Source: CAISCU01 sp943361925 (GTDB taxonomy: Bacteria > Bacteroidota > Bacteroidia > UKL13-3). Taken from it: a stretch of 64,000 nt of DNA. The position numbers were made by a program, and so were the translations under genes. A model generated the notes under the pieces. That model was not told the origin of the DNA and searched no databases. It worked only from the letters and a program-made list of their open reading frames with translations. Each line of letters begins with the position of its first letter. Within the stretch, counting starts at the first letter, position 1. Positions 60,418 through 64,000 of the stretch are shown here, piece by piece. The stretch lies in the NCBI GenBank assembly GCA_943361925.1, contig CALRIT020000001.1:124001-188000 (forward strand), written 5' to 3'.

Positions 60418-61793
60418 TGAATTTAAAGAATAGGTTTACTTTATTATTTAGCCTACTCTTTTCTTTGTTTTTTGGTATCGTACTCTATGTTGTTTACCAA
60501 ATGTATTCAGATTTTAGAAGAGAAGATTATTATGATAGATTGCTTGAAAAAGTAAATCAGGTTTCCTATTCATTAAAGATTCACTACTACAGCACAAAAG
60601 AACCCTTCTCTAATTCAGACATCTTAATTTCCAATAAATTATCCTACCAGAAAGTAGCCATTTTTGATGCAAAACTCAATTTGGTTTTTCAATCAGATAC
60701 TATAAATCCAATTATAATTGAAGCTGAAGATTTAGCTGAACTTACAGATAATAAGCCATTTTACAGCATTAAGAATAACAGAGAAATGGTTGGTAAGTTA
60801 TTCATGGATGATACCCAAAGTCGTTTAATTGCAGTTGAAGCCGAGGATATTCATGGAAATGCTAAATTAAATTATTTAAGAGATTTACTGATTTGGGCTT
60901 TCGTATCAGGATTGATTTTAGTTTGGCTTTTATCATATTATTTAAGTCGAAGTGTTTTGGCTCCAATGGATAGATTAAGAGAGAAAGTTCAAGAAATTAC
61001 CTTTCAAAATTTAAGTAATCCAATTTCATTTCGAAATAGAAAAGATGAAATTTCAGCTTTGGCAAGGGCTTTTAATCATATGTTAGAACGCATTGATAAA
61101 TCATACAGACGTCAAAAGGAATTTACAGGAAATGCCTCTCATGAATTAAGAACGCCAATTGCTCGTATTGGTACTCAGCTCGAAAATTTAATCCAGGACA
61201 AATCTTTTCCAGATGAATTTAAAAATCAATTGTTAAGCATCAATGAAGATGTTGATCAACTTTCTGATATAGTAACTTCTTTACTAATTTTATCTAGGAT
61301 GGATGAAACAGAAAAAAAACATCTTCTAAAAAATCTAAGAATTGATGAGGTGGTGTTTGAATCTGCCGATAAAATTTCAAAAGTGTTTCCGGATATTAAA
61401 ATGCAATTTGATGTCCAAAACTATACCAATGAGGAGTTAAGTTTAGAATTAATGGGTGATGAAATGCTTTTGAAAATTGCCTTTTCAAACCTGATTAAAA
61501 ATGCCTATTCATATTCAGACAATAAACAGGTTAAAATAAATATCGCTAAAGAGAATGATGGTTTCCTTGTACAAATAGAAAACTCAGGTCCAATACCCGA
61601 GTTTCATAATAATGCAGCCATGTTTCAGGCATTTTCAAGAGGAGTAAATTCTTTAAACAAACCCGGAAGTGGTTTAGGACTAAGAATTGTTCAAAGAATT
61701 GTGCATTACCATGGAGCTGAAATATATTATCAAGCCCCAAATAATAACCTCAATCAAATGAATGTGAAATTCAGAAAGAATACTGAATTTTAG
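60417..61793 (+). CDS. sensor histidine kinase
   Basis: The 458-aa protein has two transmembrane helices (about residues 7-29 and 158-178), a ~125-residue periplasmic sensor, a HAMP-like region, HisKA with the phosphorylated His in GNASHELRTPIARIG, and HATPase motifs N (NLIKNAYSYSD) and G (GSGLGLRIVQRI). It partners the upstream response regulator. The stimulus is unknown. Confidence 0.93.
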   Translation: MNLKNRFTLLFSLLFSLFFGIVLYVVYQMYSDFRREDYYDRLLEKVNQVSYSLKIHYYSTKEPFSNSDILISNKLSYQKVAIFDAKLNLVFQSDTINPIIIEAEDLAELTDNKPFYSIKNNREMVGKLFMDDTQSRLIAVEAEDIHGNAKLNYLRDLLIWAFVSGLILVWLLSYYLSRSVLAPMDRLREKVQEITFQNLSNPISFRNRKDEISALARAFNHMLERIDKSYRRQKEFTGNASHELRTPIARIGTQLENLIQDKSFPDEFKNQLLSINEDVDQLSDIVTSLLILSRMDETEKKHLLKNLRIDEVVFESADKISKVFPDIKMQFDVQNYTNEELSLELMGDEMLLKIAFSNLIKNAYSYSDNKQVKINIAKENDGFLVQIENSGPIPEFHNNAAMFQAFSRGVNSLNKPGSGLGLRIVQRIVHYHGAEIYYQAPNNNLNQMNVKFRKNTEF

Positions 61794-61849
61794 TGAATAT
61801 TCTATATAGTTGGAATTGATTAGATAATTTGTTTGATATCAAACTGCTC

Positions 61850-63382
61850 TTACTTTTCTAAAACCTCATACATATCCAATCTTCTATCTTTCCAGTTTAA
61901 TACAGTTCCGGTATTTCTAGCTCTTTCTAAAGCAGCTAAATCCAAGTCGGCAATAACAACCGTTTCAATGTTGGTATTACATTCACCTGCAATAGCATCA
62001 GGAGGAAAAGCGAAATCACTTGGCGTATAAATACCTGATTGAGCATAGTTAATATCCATATTATCAACCGATGGAATATTACCAATTGTACCAGCTGTTG
62101 CAACAAAAATCTGATTTTCTACTGCTCTAGCTTGTGCACAAATTTTCACCCTTAAATGTCCGTGTTTTTCATCTGTACTAAATGGTACAAATAAAATTTT
62201 AGCTCCTTTATGACAAGCAATTCTTGCCATTTCAGGGAATTCAACATCATAACAAACATTGATGGCTATTTTACCGCAATCGGTATTAAACACCTTAATT
62301 TCATTACCCGGTTTAACTCCCCACCATTTCGATTCGTTGCTGGTAATATGAATTTTATATTGTTTTTCATAAGTACCATCACGTTTAAACAAGTAGGAAA
62401 TATTATATAGATTTTCACCTTCCACTTGCAAATGTGTACCTGCAATAATGTTGATATTGTATTCCAAAGAAAGTCTCGAAAACAACTCAATATAATCTTC
62501 GGTATACTCATCCAGTTTTCTAATGGAATCTTCCGGACTCATACTTTTATATTCATGTAAAGACAAAAGCTGGGTAGTGAACAATTCCGGGAATAAAACA
62601 AAATCTGATTTATAGTTGGATGCCACATCAGTAAAGTACTCACATTGTTGTGCGAACTCCTTGAAGCCTCTGATTTTTCTAAGTTCATACTGAATACAAC
62701 AGATACGAACCTTTTTCATTAAAACGCTTCGTTCTCTGGTTTCAGGGATATAATCGAGGTTAATCCATTCAAGTAACAAGGCATATCCTTCCGATTCTTT
62801 GTCTTCCGGCAAATAATCTTTGATGATACGGGTGATATTAAATGCCTGACTTAATTGAAAAGTCACAACAGGATCTTTAATCTTTTTATCGATTACCCTT
62901 TTGATATAAGCTCTGATTCCAAACTCCTCGCTATACCTGTGGTAATTGGGTAAACGACCTCCGATTAAAATACGTTTCAGGTTTCTTTCAATACAAAGAA
63001 CCTTACGCATTTCATAAAGCCTTCTTCCAATTTTTAATCCCTGGTATTCCGGATGAACCATGACTTCAATACCATACAAAGTATCACCCTCATCGTCGTG
63101 GTTGGTAATAAAACCATTGTCGCAAATTTCCTTCCAGCTATGGTCATCATCATATTCATCCCAACTAATGATTAAACTGGTTGCTGAACCTACAATTGTT
63201 CCTTCATATTCAATAACCTGCATTCCATCTGGAAACAGTTTGAACTGTGAATCCAGCATTTGGTATGTCCATGGTTCATTATTAGGAAAGCAGATTTTAG
63301 AGAGTTCAATAATTTCGTTGAAATCATGACGCTCTGCCGTTCTTTCAATTAATTTTGGTTTTCTGGAAGCACGTGTTTTCAT
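61850..63382 (-). CDS. bifunctional GNAT acetyltransferase / carbon-nitrogen hydrolase
   Basis: The 510-aa protein has an N-terminal GNAT domain (~15-190; VMVHPEYQGLKIGRRLYEMR) and a C-terminal nitrilase-superfamily domain (~225-505) with the Glu in FVLFPELF, Lys in YEKQYKIH and the catalytic Cys in INVCYDVEFPE. This fusion is known in Bacteroidota, but its substrate is not clear to me. Confidence 0.88.
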   Translation of the reverse strand: MKTRASRKPKLIERTAERHDFNEIIELSKICFPNNEPWTYQMLDSQFKLFPDGMQVIEYEGTIVGSATSLIISWDEYDDDHSWKEICDNGFITNHDDEGDTLYGIEVMVHPEYQGLKIGRRLYEMRKVLCIERNLKRILIGGRLPNYHRYSEEFGIRAYIKRVIDKKIKDPVVTFQLSQAFNITRIIKDYLPEDKESEGYALLLEWINLDYIPETRERSVLMKKVRICCIQYELRKIRGFKEFAQQCEYFTDVASNYKSDFVLFPELFTTQLLSLHEYKSMSPEDSIRKLDEYTEDYIELFSRLSLEYNINIIAGTHLQVEGENLYNISYLFKRDGTYEKQYKIHITSNESKWWGVKPGNEIKVFNTDCGKIAINVCYDVEFPEMARIACHKGAKILFVPFSTDEKHGHLRVKICAQARAVENQIFVATAGTIGNIPSVDNMDINYAQSGIYTPSDFAFPPDAIAGECNTNIETVVIADLDLAALERARNTGTVLNWKDRRLDMYEVLEK

Positions 63383-63398
63383 CTGAATATTGGATGTT

Positions 63399-63432
63399 AA
63401 AAAAAGACCCTCGAGAGTTTCGAAGGTCTTTT
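63399..63432 (-). terminator. terminator of the YebC-family gene
   Basis: A near-perfect stem AAGACC(T)TCGA / TCGA(G)GGTCTT on the minus strand with a short loop and a T7 run, 13 nt after the stop codon. Confidence 0.8.
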
Positions 63433-63444
63433 GTTTGTATGATT

Positions 63445-64000
63445 TTAATGTAAATTATGCCAAACATTGGTCACGTCATCATCTTCATCCAGACGTTCCA
63501 TTAGTTTTTCGAAGTCGGCAATTTGTTCGTCTGTTAATTCAGCCTGAGTGGTAGGAATTCTTTGTAATTCAGCATTCAGAATTTCAATTTTTCTTTCCTC
63601 TAAACCTTTTTGCATGGCACCAAATTCGGTAAAAGGAACTGAAATCATAAAATGTCCTTCTCCATCATCTTCTAATTCTTCCATTCCGTAATCAATCATT
63701 TCCAATTCAAAATCTTCAGGATTGATACCTTCTGCAGGAATTCTAAAAATACCTTTTCTTTCGAATAAGAAATCAAGACTACCTGAAACCATCATTTGAC
63801 CGCCTGTTTTATTAAAATGGGCGCGTAAGTTGGCAATAGTTCTGGTTGGATTATCAGTAGCAGTTTCTATGATCATGGCTACACCATGAGGACCTTTTCC
63901 TTCGTATGCAATTTCTTCCATGTCTTTGCCATCTTTAGAGCTGGCACGGTTGATAGCAGCATCAATATTTGCTTTAGGCATATTTGCTGCCTTAGCATTG
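63445..64000 (-). CDS. YebC/PmpR-family protein, cut at the window edge
   Basis: The frame is open to the end of the window: codons beyond ATG 63981 read N-A-K-A-A-N before M-P-K-A-N-I-D, which is internal sequence of the YebC family (about 240 aa). So ATG 63981 is not the true start. The visible part includes YEGKGPHGVAMIIETATDN and an acidic C-terminus. These proteins act on translation (ribosome stalling relief) or as DNA-binding regulators. Confidence 0.88.
   Translation of the reverse strand, partial: NAKAANMPKANIDAAINRASSKDGKDMEEIAYEGKGPHGVAMIIETATDNPTRTIANLRAHFNKTGGQMMVSGSLDFLFERKGIFRIPAEGINPEDFELEMIDYGMEELEDDGEGHFMISVPFTEFGAMQKGLEERKIEILNAELQRIPTTQAELTDEQIADFEKLMERLDEDDDVTNVWHNLH

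Overview
The window is a low-GC chromosome segment from a Bacteroidota bacterium carrying a complete-looking ~42.5 kb prophage. Bacteroidota signs are the TTTG-N19-TAnnTTTG type promoters, a type IX secretion C-terminal sorting domain (7334-8650), the lineage families DUF4290, DUF3078 and DUF5117-type metalloprotease, and an HU-like/SPOR protein.

Left host flank (1-17000): an AraC-type regulator cut by the window edge, a lipoprotein zinc metalloprotease, queA, ispD, a DUF4290 protein, recN, a T9SS-sorted protein, an HU-like/SPOR membrane protein, a PduO-type cobalamin adenosyltransferase, a lipoprotein, a DUF3078 outer-membrane protein, a cysteine desulfurase, an agmatinase-family enzyme, methionine aminopeptidase, an Hpt protein, an NlpC/P60 hydrolase and a peroxiredoxin. 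Then comes tRNA-Arg(ACG) with its own promoter.

Prophage (17056-59546): it sits in the 3' end of tRNA-Arg. A 21-bp repeat with one mismatch marks attL (17056-17076) and attR (59526-59546); the tRNA's probable original terminator now lies beyond attR. Integrase (left end, +) and a repressor-like HTH protein (right end, +) would be adjacent in the excised circle. A divergent HTH protein starts the minus-strand early region: small ORFs, P-loop ATPase, primase/helicase, MazG-like hydrolase, cytosine methyltransferase and a set of DNA-modification genes, ending at a terminator near 46.34 kb. A ~550-bp non-coding stretch with phased TGTAACA repeats separates it from the late region. The late region (45.2-18.6 kb, minus strand) holds protease/scaffold, capsid, tail-like protein, antirepressor, four glycan-modifying genes, terminase, portal, a phage-encoded initiator-type tRNA, LamG-like protein, lysis genes, tail proteins and tape measure.

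Four observations stand out. (1) Between 46.38 and 49.71 kb, four genes (MT-A70 methylase, Dam-like methylase, PAPS-reductase-like, DUF5131) lie in integron-type gene cassettes: the start of each cassette is exactly complementary to the 7-10 bp R'' box at its own 3' end, with no integron integrase in view. (2) Five late transcription units begin with the same two-part motif, [GA]TCCC[CT]-N25-TTTG, with invariant spacing. At four of them the ATG begins only 3-8 nt after TTTG, implying very short or absent leaders. (3) The fifth copy lies just upstream of a tRNA with initiator hallmarks (C1xA72 mismatch, A11:U24, CAU anticodon). A phage supplying initiator tRNA alongside leaderless late mRNAs would be a coherent, to my knowledge undescribed, strategy. 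(4) A GT2 / GT11 / FkbM-exostosin fusion / GT25 block shares a late unit with the terminase genes.

Right host flank (59547-64000): the displaced terminator, an OmpR-type response regulator and sensor kinase pair, a GNAT-nitrilase fusion protein, and a YebC-family gene cut by the window edge. No CRISPR array, rRNA or insertion sequence was seen.
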